DNA from: Microbacterium sp. 2FI
GTDB taxonomy: Bacteria; Actinomycetota; Actinomycetes; Actinomycetales; Microbacteriaceae
Length of the DNA: 64,000 bases
Direction of reading: 5' to 3'
NCBI RefSeq assembly: GCF_005502885.1
Contig: NZ_SCMR01000022.1
Coordinates: 1 to 64,000, forward strand
The translations under genes were made by a program, and so were the position numbers. This document shows, in pieces, positions 10,886 through 19,900 of this stretch. The notes below the pieces were generated by a model. That model was not told the origin of the DNA and did no database searches. It saw only the letters and a list, made by a program, of their open reading frames with translations. Each line of letters starts with the position of its first letter. The stretch's first letter is position 1.

Positions 10886-11559
10886 AGATCCTCATCGCCG
10901 ACGACGACCCGCAGCTCGTCCGTGCGCTGCGCATCACCCTCGCCGCGCACGGCTACGACGTGGTCGCCGCCCCCGACGGCGCGGCCGCCATCGCCCTCGC
11001 CGCCAAGGAGCGCCCCGAGATCGTGATGCTCGACCTCGGGATGCCGCGCCTCGACGGCGTGGCTGTCATCCACGCGCTCCGGGGCTGGACGAGCGTGCCG
11101 ATCATCGTGGTGTCGGGGCGCACCGGCTCGGCAGACAAGGTCGAGGCGCTGGATGCCGGCGCCGACGACTTCGTCACGAAGCCCTTCCAGATCGACGAGC
11201 TGCTCGCGCGGCTGCGCGCGCTGTCGCGGCGGGCGGTGTCTGCATCCGATGACCCCGTCGTCGCGTTCGCCGACGTCGCGATCGACCTCGCCGCGAAGGC
11301 CGTGACGCGCGGCGGGACGCGCGTGCACCTGACGCCCACGGAATGGCAGATCCTCGAGTTCCTCGCCCGCCACCCCGGCTCTCTCGTGACGCGCCAGACC
11401 CTGCTGACCGACATCTGGGGCACCGAGCAGGTCACCGACACCGGCTACCTGCGGCTGTACCTCTCGCAGCTGCGCAAGAAGCTCGAGGCCGACCCCGCGA
11501 ACCCCGTGCACCTCATCACCGAGGCCGGCATGGGGTACCGGCTGGTGCTCGACGCCTGA
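10882..11559 (+). CDS. kdpE: Response regulator KdpE
   Basis: 225-residue OmpR/PhoB-type transcription factor. The receiver domain has the acidic pocket IADDDP (residues 5-10), phospho-acceptor Asp51 in VMLDLGMP, the switch residues in VVSGR and Lys in VTKPF. The C-terminal winged helix includes LTPTEWQILEFLARHPG and GYLRLYLSQLRKKLE. It overlaps kdpD by 4 nt. It presumably activates the kdp promoter upstream of 3548 when K+ is limiting, as in characterised systems. Confidence 0.96.
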   Translation: MKILIADDDPQLVRALRITLAAHGYDVVAAPDGAAAIALAAKERPEIVMLDLGMPRLDGVAVIHALRGWTSVPIIVVSGRTGSADKVEALDAGADDFVTKPFQIDELLARLRALSRRAVSASDDPVVAFADVAIDLAAKAVTRGGTRVHLTPTEWQILEFLARHPGSLVTRQTLLTDIWGTEQVTDTGYLRLYLSQLRKKLEADPANPVHLITEAGMGYRLVLDA

Positions 11560-11571
11560 CGCCGCGGCGTC
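11558..11571. terminator. Palindromic bidirectional terminator candidate, kdpE/terC
   Basis: GACGCCGCGGCGTC is a perfect 14-bp palindrome that starts inside the kdpE stop codon and lies between the convergent kdpE and terC genes. No T-run follows. Confidence 0.45.
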
Positions 11572-11585
11572 GGCATCCGGTCCGA

Positions 11586-12491
11586 TCAGCCCAGGCCGTG
11601 ACGCTCGTCGTCGCGACCCTGCGCGGGCTCGCCGTCGCCGGAGACCGGCTTGCGCGAGAGCCCGACCGAACCCGACCCCGACCCGAGCGCCGCCGAGACC
11701 GCGACCGACTCGTCGACGTCGGGGTACTGCGGGCGCAGCTGCACGGCGCTCAGGCGCTTCTGCTCGCGCTTGGCCTTGCGGGCCGAGTACGTCAGGTTCA
11801 GCGCCTCGACGACGATCGCGAAGGCCATCGGCGCGTAGATGAGGGCCTTGTCGATGTGCACGCCGAAGCCCTCGGCGACGAGGAACACGCCGATCAGCAT
11901 GAGGAACGACAGCGCGAGCATCTTCACCGTGGGGTGCTTGTTCACGAACGTGAAGATGAAGCGCGACGCGAACAGCATGATGCCGAACGACAGCACGACG
12001 ACGGTGATGATGACGACGAGGTTCTCGGTCATGCCGACCGCGGTGATGACCGAGTCGAGCGAGAAGACGATGTCGAGCAGCAGGATCTGCGTCAGCACCG
12101 ACGCGAACGTCACCTGCACGACCTTGCCGCCGGCCCCGTGCTCCTCTTCGGCTCCTTCGAGCTTGTGATGGATCTCCGTGACGGCCTTGTAGACCAGGAA
12201 CAGACCACCCGCGATGAGGATGATGTCCTTCCACGAGAAGCCCCACTCGCCGATGAAGAAGATGTCCTCCTTCAATGTGATGATCCAGCCCGCGAAGAAC
12301 ACCAGCACGACGCGGATGAGCATCGCGAGGGTGAGGCCGAGGTTTCGCGCCTTCGCCTGCTGCTCCTTGGGGAGCTTCGAGGCGAGGATCGAGATGAAGA
12401 TGACGTTGTCGACACCCAGCACGACTTCGAGCACGAACAGCGTCAGGAAGACGGCGACGAGGTCGGGGGTGAATTCGAGGGAGAAGTCCAC
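11586..12491 (-). CDS. TerC/Alx-family integral membrane protein
   Basis: 301-residue membrane protein of the TerC family, some members of which export manganese or act in metal loading of exported proteins. Two symmetrical acidic motifs in membrane segments are visible: VVLGVDNVIFIS near residue 25 and DIVFSLDSVITAV near 140. About seven to nine hydrophobic spans cover residues 10-230. A charged, basic cytoplasmic tail follows. The GTG start lies 6 nt after a TACGAT -10 box, so the message is leaderless and there is no room for the manganese riboswitch found upstream of some family members. Confidence 0.92.
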   Translation of the reverse strand: MDFSLEFTPDLVAVFLTLFVLEVVLGVDNVIFISILASKLPKEQQAKARNLGLTLAMLIRVVLVFFAGWIITLKEDIFFIGEWGFSWKDIILIAGGLFLVYKAVTEIHHKLEGAEEEHGAGGKVVQVTFASVLTQILLLDIVFSLDSVITAVGMTENLVVIITVVVLSFGIMLFASRFIFTFVNKHPTVKMLALSFLMLIGVFLVAEGFGVHIDKALIYAPMAFAIVVEALNLTYSARKAKREQKRLSAVQLRPQYPDVDESVAVSAALGSGSGSVGLSRKPVSGDGEPAQGRDDERHGLG

Positions 12492-12497
12492 CCCGCC

Positions 12498-12503
12498 ATC
12501 GTA
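12498..12503 (-). promoter_or_regulatory. -10 box TACGAT for terC
   Basis: On the minus strand TACGAT ends 6 nt before the GTG at 12491. It gives terC its own promoter inside the 37-nt gap behind the upstream catabolic operon. Confidence 0.55.
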
Positions 12504-12528
12504 GGCGAGGTGCCCACGTCTCCCGCCG

Positions 12529-13556
12529 TCACCGGGTCAGCGTGACCTTCCGCAGCCCCGCCGGGCGGTCGGGATCGAGGCCCCGCCGCAGGGCAACCTC
12601 GAGCGCGAGCCGCTGCAGCGGCAGGATCTCGAGCAGCGGCACCAGTTCGGGGTCGTCGGCCTCGGCGCCTCCGAGAAGATCGGCGACATCGAAGACGACC
12701 CCGCCACGATCCTGCGCCGCCACCGCGAAGGATTCGACAGAGTCGCGTCCGGCCGGTCCCGAGGTCAGCGCCAGCACGGGGGTGCCGTCGACCACCTGGC
12801 CGAGCGGACCGTGCGTCGCGTCGGCGGCGCTCCACCCCGACGCGGCGAGCGCACTGGTCTCCATGAGCTTGAGCGCCGCCTCCTTCGCGGTCGCCATCGA
12901 GTACCCGCGCCCGACGACGAGCGCGCGGTCGGCTCCGGCGACGGCATCCACGACGCTCGGGTCGAGTTCGCAGCTCAGGATGCCGCGCGCCGCACCCGCC
13001 GCGCGCGCCACTCGCTCTTCGAGCTCGTGCCACGGCTGACCCGCCGCCGACGCGATCACGAGGAACAGCGCGAGCAGCTCGGCGGTGTACGTCTTGGTCG
13101 CGGCGACGGATCGCTCGACGCCGGCGCGCAGCGCGACGGGGGAATCGGATGCCGCGGCGAGCGCGCTCGCATCGTCGTTCGTCATGCCGATCACCGTCGC
13201 CCCGGCGAGCCGGGCGGCGGCCACCGTGGCGAGCAGGTCGGGTGAGGCCCCCGACTGCGACACCGCGATGACGACCGTGCGTGGGTAGCTGACCTCGGCG
13301 CCGAACACCGATGCAGACGCCGGTGTCGCGAGCATCGCGGGGGCGCCGAGCAGGTTGTGCGCGAGGTACTGGCCGTACATCGCCGCGTGATCGCTCGAGC
13401 CGCGCCCGGCGAGCACGAGCAGCTGCGGGTCGACGCGGCGGAGCGTCGAGGCGGCCGCCAGGATGTCGCTCCGACCGGCGGTGACCAGGTCGAGCCAGCG
13501 CTCGGGCTGCTCGGCGATCTCGCGGCGCAGGTGCGCGCCCGGCACCGAGTCGGCGG

Positions 13557-13560
<4 letters not shown>
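12529..13560 (-). CDS. Double-SIS-domain sugar isomerase/deglycase (GlmS C-terminal-like)
   Basis: 343-residue protein resembling the isomerase half of GlmS and relatives such as AgaS and FrlB, which isomerise, deaminate or deglycate phosphorylated amino-sugar-type substrates. The first SIS domain has GRGSSDHAAMYGQYL near residue 52 and AVSQSGASPDLL near 100. SVAATKTYT follows near 150, and the second SIS has VVGRGYSMATAKEAALKLME near 215. There is no N-terminal glutaminase domain, so it cannot be GlmS itself. It is the last gene of the operon and its GTG start overlaps the ABC ATPase stop by 4 nt. Substrate unknown. Confidence 0.85.
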
Positions 13561-14339
<779 letters not shown>

Positions 14340-14354
14340 GACGGGTCCTGCCTC

Positions 14355-15563
14355 TCAGGAGCGGAGCTCGGGAATGGGGTGGGGTGAGCCGTCGGCGGAC
14401 CACACGCCGGCGACGCGGGGGCTGCCGGTGCTCACCCCGCTGATCGCGGCGGTGAGGGCGCGGGTCACGAACACCTGCGGGCGGAACCCGAAGATCACGC
14501 AGTCGCCGACGCGGCTCTCGGCCTCGTCCATCGGAATGGTGGCGTAGTAGTCGATCGCCTCGGCGGCCGGCATCTCGACCGGGAGCGCCGGGTGGGCTGC
14601 GACACCGGTCGTCCCGGGTCGCACGACGATCGCACGGGTGGCCGCGTCGCCGAGCACCGGGTCGACGTACAGGCCGCCGCCGAAGACGTACGCGCGGTCG
14701 TCGTAGGCGTGCGAGACCTCGCTGACGTAGGCGATCGCCGGCTCTTCGACGAGGTCTTCGACGGCGTGGAGCGGGGTCGTGCCGGTGAGCCCATGACCGG
14801 GCTCGACCTGCGTCACCCCGGCCTCGGCGAGGCTCTCGAGCACCGACTGCGACGTGGTGCCGGGGCCGTTGACCTGCACGTCCGTGCGCCCGGCGGCGGC
14901 GAGCGCTGCCGCCGCACGCCGCAGCGTCTCGCGGTTGGGTGTCGCCTCGGCACGGCCGCTCGCGCGATCGAAGAGCGTGGCCGGGAACGTCGTGATGCCG
15001 GCGAACCGCACCCCGGGGATCGCGTCGATCCGATCGGCGACGCCGGCGATGTCGGCGGCGGGGAAGCCGCCCTCGTGGCCCGGGTAGAAACGGTCGCCCG
15101 GCGCGTGGATGCGCACCAGCACGTCCTGCACGCGGCCGATCGCGAGGGCCGCGCGGCCCGCCTCTTCGGCCTTGCGGGTGTTGAAGACGGTCCAGTAGAG
15201 CGGACGGAGGGATGCCGCGGCATCCGTTTCATGCCGGGGGATCTGCACGAGGTGCCCGATGTGGCCGACGCCGAGCCCGCCGTTGTGGGCGGCGATCGCG
15301 CACGCGAGATCGACGCCCACCGCGTGGGTGATGCCGTTCGCGGCGAGGGTGCGCGAGACGTCGGGATTGCGGCCGATCTGCTTCGTCATCGCGAACGGCG
15401 TGAGCCCGAGCCGCGCGGACTCGTCGGCGAATCCGCGCGCGTTCCGGGCGACGGCATCCAGGTCGATCGCGTACGTGTTCGCGGGCAGGTCGCCCGTCGC
15501 GTGCAGCGCCGAGATCGCATCGAGGAACGCGGGGTTGCGCCGCGCGAGGAGGGAGAGGAACAC
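14355..15563 (-). CDS. YhfX-type PLP-dependent alanine-racemase-fold enzyme
   Basis: 402-residue fold-III PLP protein similar to E. coli YhfX, an alanine-racemase-like protein of uncertain activity. The N-terminal barrel has the likely Schiff-base lysine Lys61 in PFAMTKQIGRN. The later motifs NGPGTTSQSVL (about 255), QVEPGHGLTGTTPLH (about 275) and FGGGLYVD are typical of this subgroup. Start at GTG 15563, with AGGAG 5-6 nt upstream on the minus strand; a longer ORF would run into the permease. It sits in one operon with a Php homologue, a pairing also found in the E. coli yhf cluster. Racemase, epimerase or lyase chemistry on an amino acid is possible. Confidence 0.82.
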   Translation of the reverse strand: MFLSLLARRNPAFLDAISALHATGDLPANTYAIDLDAVARNARGFADESARLGLTPFAMTKQIGRNPDVSRTLAANGITHAVGVDLACAIAAHNGGLGVGHIGHLVQIPRHETDAAASLRPLYWTVFNTRKAEEAGRAALAIGRVQDVLVRIHAPGDRFYPGHEGGFPAADIAGVADRIDAIPGVRFAGITTFPATLFDRASGRAEATPNRETLRRAAAALAAAGRTDVQVNGPGTTSQSVLESLAEAGVTQVEPGHGLTGTTPLHAVEDLVEEPAIAYVSEVSHAYDDRAYVFGGGLYVDPVLGDAATRAIVVRPGTTGVAAHPALPVEMPAAEAIDYYATIPMDEAESRVGDCVIFGFRPQVFVTRALTAAISGVSTGSPRVAGVWSADGSPHPIPELRS

Positions 15564-15571
15564 GGATACTC

Positions 15572-16546
15572 CTAGCTGCTCTTCTTGGCGCGGAGCGAGA
15601 ACGACACCGCGATGAGGATGATGACGCCGCGCACGATCATCTGCTGCGACACGTTGAGACCGGCGATGATCAGGCCGTTGTTGATCATCGTCATGAGGAG
15701 GGCGCCCATGAGCGCGCCGACGACGGCGCCCTTGCCGCCGAACAGGCTCGTGCCGCCGACGATCGCGGCCGCGATCACGGTCATGAGGTCGGTCTCGCCG
15801 AGCGTGTAGCGCGCGCCTTGGAGGCGCCCGGCGTAGAGGAGGCCGGCGAGGGCTGCCGCCATCGCGCTCCCCACGAACACCATGAGCTTGACCCGGTTCA
15901 CCCGGATGCCGCTCACCCGCGCGGCCGAGATGCTGTCGCCGACCGCGAGGACGTGGGCGCCGTAGCGGCGCTGCCGCAGGAGGTGCCAGCCGACGAGCAC
16001 CGCGCCGAGCGTCCACCACAGGAGCACGGGAACACCGAGCGTTCCGCCGCCGAAGATCCAGACGAAGACGTCATCGGTCACCGGCACCGACTGCAGGTCG
16101 GTGAGCTGGCGGGCAAGGCCCGCGACGATCCCCATCGTGGCGAGCGTCACGAGGAACGAGGGGAGCCGCACCCACGTCACGAACAGGCCGTTCACGAGCC
16201 CGACGAGGGCGCCGACACCGAGACCGGCGAGTGCGCCGATCCACCACTGGCCGGTCGCCTGCAGCGCGACGGCCGCAGAGAGCGCCGACAGGGCGACCGT
16301 CGAGCCGATCGAGAGGTCGATCTCGCCCGTCGACAGCACGAACACGAGCCCGATCGCCATGATCGCGATCGGCGCCGACTGGATCACGATGTTGGTGAGG
16401 TTGGCGGGGTTGAGGAAGTACGGCGTCTGGGTGATCGCGAAGAAGGCGAACACCAGCGCGAAGCCGATGTAGACGACGTAGTTCGACCAGTTCACGGTCC
16501 TGAGCCGCTCGGCGATCGCCGGCGGTGACGCAGTCATGGTGCTCAT
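15572..16546 (-). CDS. Sugar ABC transporter permease (RbsC type)
   Basis: 324-residue integral membrane protein forming the translocation path. About nine to ten hydrophobic segments lie between residues 25 and 315. The family landmark GEIDLSIGSTVALSA is near residue 73, and IVGGTSLFGGKGAVVGALMG near 260. Start at ATG 16546 with AAAGGA upstream. It overlaps the ROK kinase stop by 4 nt. It pairs with the lipoprotein at 18589-19722 and the ATPase at 13557-14339. Confidence 0.93.
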   Translation of the reverse strand: MSTMTASPPAIAERLRTVNWSNYVVYIGFALVFAFFAITQTPYFLNPANLTNIVIQSAPIAIMAIGLVFVLSTGEIDLSIGSTVALSALSAAVALQATGQWWIGALAGLGVGALVGLVNGLFVTWVRLPSFLVTLATMGIVAGLARQLTDLQSVPVTDDVFVWIFGGGTLGVPVLLWWTLGAVLVGWHLLRQRRYGAHVLAVGDSISAARVSGIRVNRVKLMVFVGSAMAAALAGLLYAGRLQGARYTLGETDLMTVIAAAIVGGTSLFGGKGAVVGALMGALLMTMINNGLIIAGLNVSQQMIVRGVIILIAVSFSLRAKKSS

Positions 16547-17472
16547 GCCGCTTGTCCTTTCGCGGGTATGTCGGAGGGGGTGTGCTCGCGGGCGAGACGG
16601 GCCGCGCCGAAGACCGGCGCGAGGGCGCCGAGGGTGCTGTGCCGCACCGGAAGATCGCCGACGCCGAGGCGCAGCATCCATTCGCGGGTGCGCTCGAGGA
16701 GGTCGGTGCGCGAGCCGATCCCGCCGCCGAGGACGACGAGCCCCGGGTCGAGGATGCTGCGGACCGCGGCGATCGCGGTCGCGATCCACCGCGCCTCGTC
16801 GTCGACGACCCGGATCGCCGTGGCATCGCCGTCGGCGGCGAGGCGGAAGACCTCGCGCGAGGAGATGTCGGCTCCGGAGAGCTCGCGGTAGCGCGCGACG
16901 ATCGCGTCGCCGGCGACCGCCTCTTCGAGCGCTCCGCGGCGGCGGCTCGACTCCCGAAGCGGATCGGTGCCGAACGGCAGGAACCCGATCTCACCGGCCG
17001 CGCCTGACGCGCCGCGCACGAGTGAGCCCCGGGCGATGATCCCCATGCCGATGCCGGTGCCGACGGTGATGACGACGAAGTCCTGGTGCTCGGCGCCGAC
17101 GCCCCGTTCGAGCTCGCCGAGGGCGGCGACGTTCACGTCGTTGTCGAGGACGACGGGGTGCCCGAGCAGGGTGGCGAGGCCGATGCCGAACGCGTCACCG
17201 GTGCCCTCGAGATTCGGAGCGAGCGTGAAGCCGTCGCCCTGCGTCGCGCCGGCACCGCCGATGCCGGTCGCGGCGATGGCGCCGGCATCCGTCCCCGCCT
17301 TCTCGCACACGAGCGAGACGACCCGAGCGATCTGGCCGCTCACCGTCGTTCCCGCCTCATGGGTCGGGATCGACGCCTCGGCGATCAGGGCTCCGGTGCC
17401 GTCGACGAGCCCCGCGTGGATCTTCGTGCCGCCGAGGTCGATCCCGACGACCGGGCCAGTCGCGCCGCTCAT
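16543..17472 (-). CDS. ROK-family sugar kinase
   Basis: 309-residue cytosolic kinase expected to phosphorylate the imported sugar with ATP. The phosphate loop VVGIDLGGTKIHAG is at residues 8-21, the catalytic Asp is in VVLDNDVNVAALGE, followed by TVGTGIGMGI and the C-terminal LGGGIG. The usual ROK zinc site (ExGH plus CxCGxxGCxE) is missing: the region reads GEIGFLPFGTDP. I recall actinobacterial ROK kinases with the same replacement, so this looks like a subgroup trait, not decay. ATG at 17472 overlaps the Php stop by 4 nt, and its own stop overlaps the permease by 4 nt. Confidence 0.88.
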   Translation of the reverse strand: MSGATGPVVGIDLGGTKIHAGLVDGTGALIAEASIPTHEAGTTVSGQIARVVSLVCEKAGTDAGAIAATGIGGAGATQGDGFTLAPNLEGTGDAFGIGLATLLGHPVVLDNDVNVAALGELERGVGAEHQDFVVITVGTGIGMGIIARGSLVRGASGAAGEIGFLPFGTDPLRESSRRRGALEEAVAGDAIVARYRELSGADISSREVFRLAADGDATAIRVVDDEARWIATAIAAVRSILDPGLVVLGGGIGSRTDLLERTREWMLRLGVGDLPVRHSTLGALAPVFGAARLAREHTPSDIPAKGQAA

Positions 17473-18515
17473 GCGGTGCCCTGCGTGAGGAGAGCGCGCG
17501 GGTTCGCACCGAGAAGCTGGTCGACGAGCGCGGGATCGAGGCCCTCGTCGATCGCGAGCGGCAGGAACACCGCGGCGAGATAGCCGTAGCCCCAGCGGCC
17601 GTGCGTTTCGGGGTTGAGGTACACCTCGGCGCCGGTGAGGTCTTCGCTGAGGTGAAGCTGCGACGCGTAGCCGCGCTCGGTGAGGGCGACGAGGTTGCGG
17701 GCGCGCGCGAGATCCGAGCGGAAGTAGGCGCGCTTGGCGTACTCGCCCTCGGCGGGCTCTGCCGGCAGCGGCTCGAGCACGAAATCCCAGTGCTGCTTGC
17801 CGATCGTGTCGAACGCGATGCCGACGCCGGTGTCGAGCACGCGCACGAGGGTGTCGAGGTCGGGCTGGATGTCCATGTGCCCGATGACCACGCGCGAGAG
17901 GTCGGCCGACTCCTCGCGGAGGATGCCGACCTGCTCCATCGCCATCGTGCCGTGGGTGGTGTGGGTGACCAGCGCCACGCCGGTCTCGACCTGCGCGCGG
18001 GCCGCGGCGCGCAGGCACTTCTCTTCGTGCGCGGTGATCTCATCGAGCCCGGTGGCCTGCTCGCCGAGGATCCCGGCGCGGACGCCGGTGGTGCCGATGC
18101 CGACCGTGACGTCGCGGACGAAACGCTCGGTGAGCTCTGTGACGGTGAGCTCGTGCGTCCACTGCGGGCTGAACGGCTCGAGGTAGACCGAGCTGCCGGC
18201 CACGATGTGCACGCCCGACCGGCGCGAGATCTCCTGCAGCAGCAGCACGCTGTCGCCGGATTCATCGCGACCGACGACCCCATAGGGGCTCAGGTCGACG
18301 ACGGTGTCGATGCCGTAGCCGGCCAGCGTGGCCAGCGCCCCGACCGCGCGCTCGATGACGTCTTCCTGCGCGTACTCGGTCTCATCGGCGCCGATGGGTG
18401 CGCCGCCGCTGAGCCAGGGGCCTGGGACGAGAGCGCCGAGGTGCTCGTGGTGGAGGATGCGCCCCACCGCGCTCGGGGGGAGCGGACCGAGGACGGTCTG
18501 GATGAATGCGGCCAT
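17469..18515 (-). CDS. Phosphotriesterase homology protein (Php/YhfV type)
   Basis: 348-residue amidohydrolase-fold protein with a binuclear metal site. Visible ligands are His23 and His25 (HHEHLG), His185 (VTHTTHG), His213 (VIGHMD) and Asp292 (LHLSED). The bridging position, a carbamylated lysine in true phosphotriesterases, is probably Glu152 in ILGEQATG; E. coli Php likewise uses glutamate. The family includes lactonases and sugar-phosphate hydrolases, so a lactone or phosphorylated lactone is a more likely substrate than an organophosphate. ATG at 18515 has AAGGA 7 nt upstream. First enzyme gene after the substrate-binding lipoprotein. Confidence 0.85.
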   Translation of the reverse strand: MAAFIQTVLGPLPPSAVGRILHHEHLGALVPGPWLSGGAPIGADETEYAQEDVIERAVGALATLAGYGIDTVVDLSPYGVVGRDESGDSVLLLQEISRRSGVHIVAGSSVYLEPFSPQWTHELTVTELTERFVRDVTVGIGTTGVRAGILGEQATGLDEITAHEEKCLRAAARAQVETGVALVTHTTHGTMAMEQVGILREESADLSRVVIGHMDIQPDLDTLVRVLDTGVGIAFDTIGKQHWDFVLEPLPAEPAEGEYAKRAYFRSDLARARNLVALTERGYASQLHLSEDLTGAEVYLNPETHGRWGYGYLAAVFLPLAIDEGLDPALVDQLLGANPRALLTQGTA

Positions 18516-18538
18516 GATGCTTCCTTGACGTGGTGCCC

Positions 18539-18578
18539 GTCGCGGGGACTCCGAGATTCCTCGAGGGGTCCCCGCGAC
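18539..18578 (-). terminator. Intercistronic stem-loop after the substrate-binding gene
   Basis: GTCGCGGGGAC at 18539-18549 pairs exactly with GTCCCCGCGAC at 18568-18578 around an 18-nt partly self-complementary loop. It lies 11 nt past the lipoprotein stop and before the Php gene. In ABC operons such hairpins commonly protect the binding-protein message or cause partial termination, giving more binding protein than other subunits. No T-run follows. Confidence 0.6.
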
Positions 18579-18588
18579 GAGGGGGTGC

Positions 18589-19722
18589 TTACTGATCGGT
18601 GACGCTCGAGGGCGGCTCGGTGCCGTAGTCGGCCATCCACCCCTCCTCGAGATTGTCCGCCGTGACGGCGATCGGCGTCGAGGCGACGAGCTCGGGCGCC
18701 TCCTTGCCGAGGAGGCCGTAAGCGCCCGCGATCGCGAGTCCTTCGCCGATGCCGATCGCGCCGTTGCCGACGAGGCCGATCACGTTGCCGCCGCCCGCCA
18801 TGTCGGCAGCCAGCGTCGCGTCGAGGTCGTTCGTGACGACCTTCACGTCCGCCCGGCCGGCGTCGCGGAGGGCTGCGACGACGCCCTGTGCCGCCGTCGC
18901 CCACGGCACGTAGATGCCGGTGATGCCGGGGTTGCGGGCGATCAACGCTGCCGCGATCTCCTGGGTCTTCGCCTCGTCGGTGAAGCCCTCCTCGGCGACC
19001 ACATCGATGTCGGGGTAGAGGAAGGCGGTCCAGTCGAGGAACGCCTGATCGCGCTGGTTGGTGAACCAGAAGTCGGCGTCATGGAACATGTAGGCGACCT
19101 CGCCCTCGCCGCCGAGCGCCTCGCCGAGCAGCTCGGCGTTGATCTGGCCCGCCTCGGCCAGGTTCTCGGTGACGATCGAGACGAACTGGTCTCCGGCGGT
19201 GTAGTTCGCCGGCGGCGTGGTCATGATGACGAGCTTCGCACCGCTGTCGACGGCCGGCTGGAAGGTGGCCTCGGCCGAGACCGGATCGACGGCGATCGTG
19301 ACGATCACGTCGGGGTCGAGGGCGAGGACGGTGCCGAGGTTGTTGGCCTGCGTCGCGGCGTCGAAGTTCGCCTGCGTGCTCGCGACGACCTCGATGCCGA
19401 GGCGCTCGAACTCCGCCCGGGCGCCGTCTTCGACCGCGCTGACGAACTCCGACGAGGTGTGCCACACGAAGGCGGCGGTGTACTCGCCCGCGGCGACCTC
19501 GGCCGACTCCTCGTCGGTGAGCGACAGTTCGTCGAGGAGTCCGGGGATCTCGCCGTTCGGTCCCACGAACTCGAGGCTCGGCTCGGCGGCCGGAGCCGCG
19601 GACTCTGCCGGGGTGTCGTCGCCGGCCGAGGCGGCCGTGCAGCCGGTCAGGGCAAGGGCGCCGACCGCTGCGCCGACGATGGCGAGGCGGAGGCGACCGC
19701 GGCGTGCTGTGCGTGTGGTCAT
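18589..19722 (-). CDS. Sugar ABC transporter substrate-binding lipoprotein (RbsB-like)
   Basis: 377-residue exported lipoprotein. A basic N-terminus and hydrophobic stretch end in the lipobox LALTGC with Cys28 as the lipidated residue. An acidic, Ala-rich linker (about 29-55) tethers the domain to the membrane. The periplasmic-binding-protein type 1 fold follows (AAFVWHTSSEFVSAVEDGAR, DPDVIVTIAVDP, GITGIYVPWATAAQG). The ATG at 19722 is preceded by GAGAGG at a good distance. First gene of the operon, with a likely promoter overlapping the palindrome at 19783-19805. Confidence 0.92.
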   Translation of the reverse strand: MTTRTARRGRLRLAIVGAAVGALALTGCTAASAGDDTPAESAAPAAEPSLEFVGPNGEIPGLLDELSLTDEESAEVAAGEYTAAFVWHTSSEFVSAVEDGARAEFERLGIEVVASTQANFDAATQANNLGTVLALDPDVIVTIAVDPVSAEATFQPAVDSGAKLVIMTTPPANYTAGDQFVSIVTENLAEAGQINAELLGEALGGEGEVAYMFHDADFWFTNQRDQAFLDWTAFLYPDIDVVAEEGFTDEAKTQEIAAALIARNPGITGIYVPWATAAQGVVAALRDAGRADVKVVTNDLDATLAADMAGGGNVIGLVGNGAIGIGEGLAIAGAYGLLGKEAPELVASTPIAVTADNLEEGWMADYGTEPPSSVTDQ

Positions 19723-19782
19723 GAGATTTCCTCTCGGGTGGATGCTGCGGGTCGGCGGGATGCCGGGTGGATTGTTCGTCAG

Positions 19783-19805
19783 TTTGATTGCAGTCTGCAA
19801 CCAAA
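19783..19805. promoter_or_regulatory. ROK-repressor operator candidate in the operon promoter
   Basis: A 23-bp palindrome centred on 19794 has the perfect core TTGCAG-T-CTGCAA and matching TTTG/CAAA flanks with one mismatch pair. On the minus strand a TTGACT -35 element (19805-19810) abuts it, so the palindrome fills the spacer towards a presumed -10 near 19782-19788. Binding by the divergently encoded ROK regulator would block RNA polymerase. Confidence 0.7.
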
Positions 19806-19821
19806 GTCAAGAGAAATCTTG

Positions 19822-19837
19822 CCGATTCGGGAATCGG
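19822..19837. promoter_or_regulatory. Second palindrome CCGATTC-GG-GAATCGG
   Basis: Perfect 7-bp arms with a 2-nt spacer, 17 bp from the larger palindrome and just upstream of the regulator's presumed promoter. Its sequence differs from the first palindrome, so it may be a different operator. Confidence 0.5.
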
Positions 19838-19863
19838 GCTCCCTGCGCGGCGCCCCTGACCGC

Positions 19864-19869
19864 TATGTT
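19864..19869 (+). promoter_or_regulatory. Candidate -10 box TATGTT for the ROK regulator
   Basis: TATGTT lies 31 nt before the chosen GTG at 19901. A Shine-Dalgarno AGAAAGG (19886-19892) lies between them, so this gene has a normal leader. Confidence 0.4.
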
Positions 19870-19900
19870 TGAGCCACCACTGCACAGAAAGGCGGTACGT

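Noticed and set aside
12492-12530. Manganese (yybP-ykoY) riboswitch upstream of the terC gene
   Set aside because: Only 37 nt separate terC from the upstream gene and the promoter geometry is leaderless, so there is no room for the aptamer.
14355-15563. YhfX-type gene as a biosynthetic alanine racemase (alr)
   Set aside because: The C-terminal motifs (GPGTTSQ, EPGHGLTGTTP) and the operon context fit the YhfX subgroup. A cell-wall Alr would not be expected within a sugar-uptake operon.
19217-19900. Long N-terminal extension of the ROK repressor
   Set aside because: The extension crosses the divergent promoter and the start of the lipoprotein gene. A Shine-Dalgarno and the conserved regulator N-terminus place the start at 19901.
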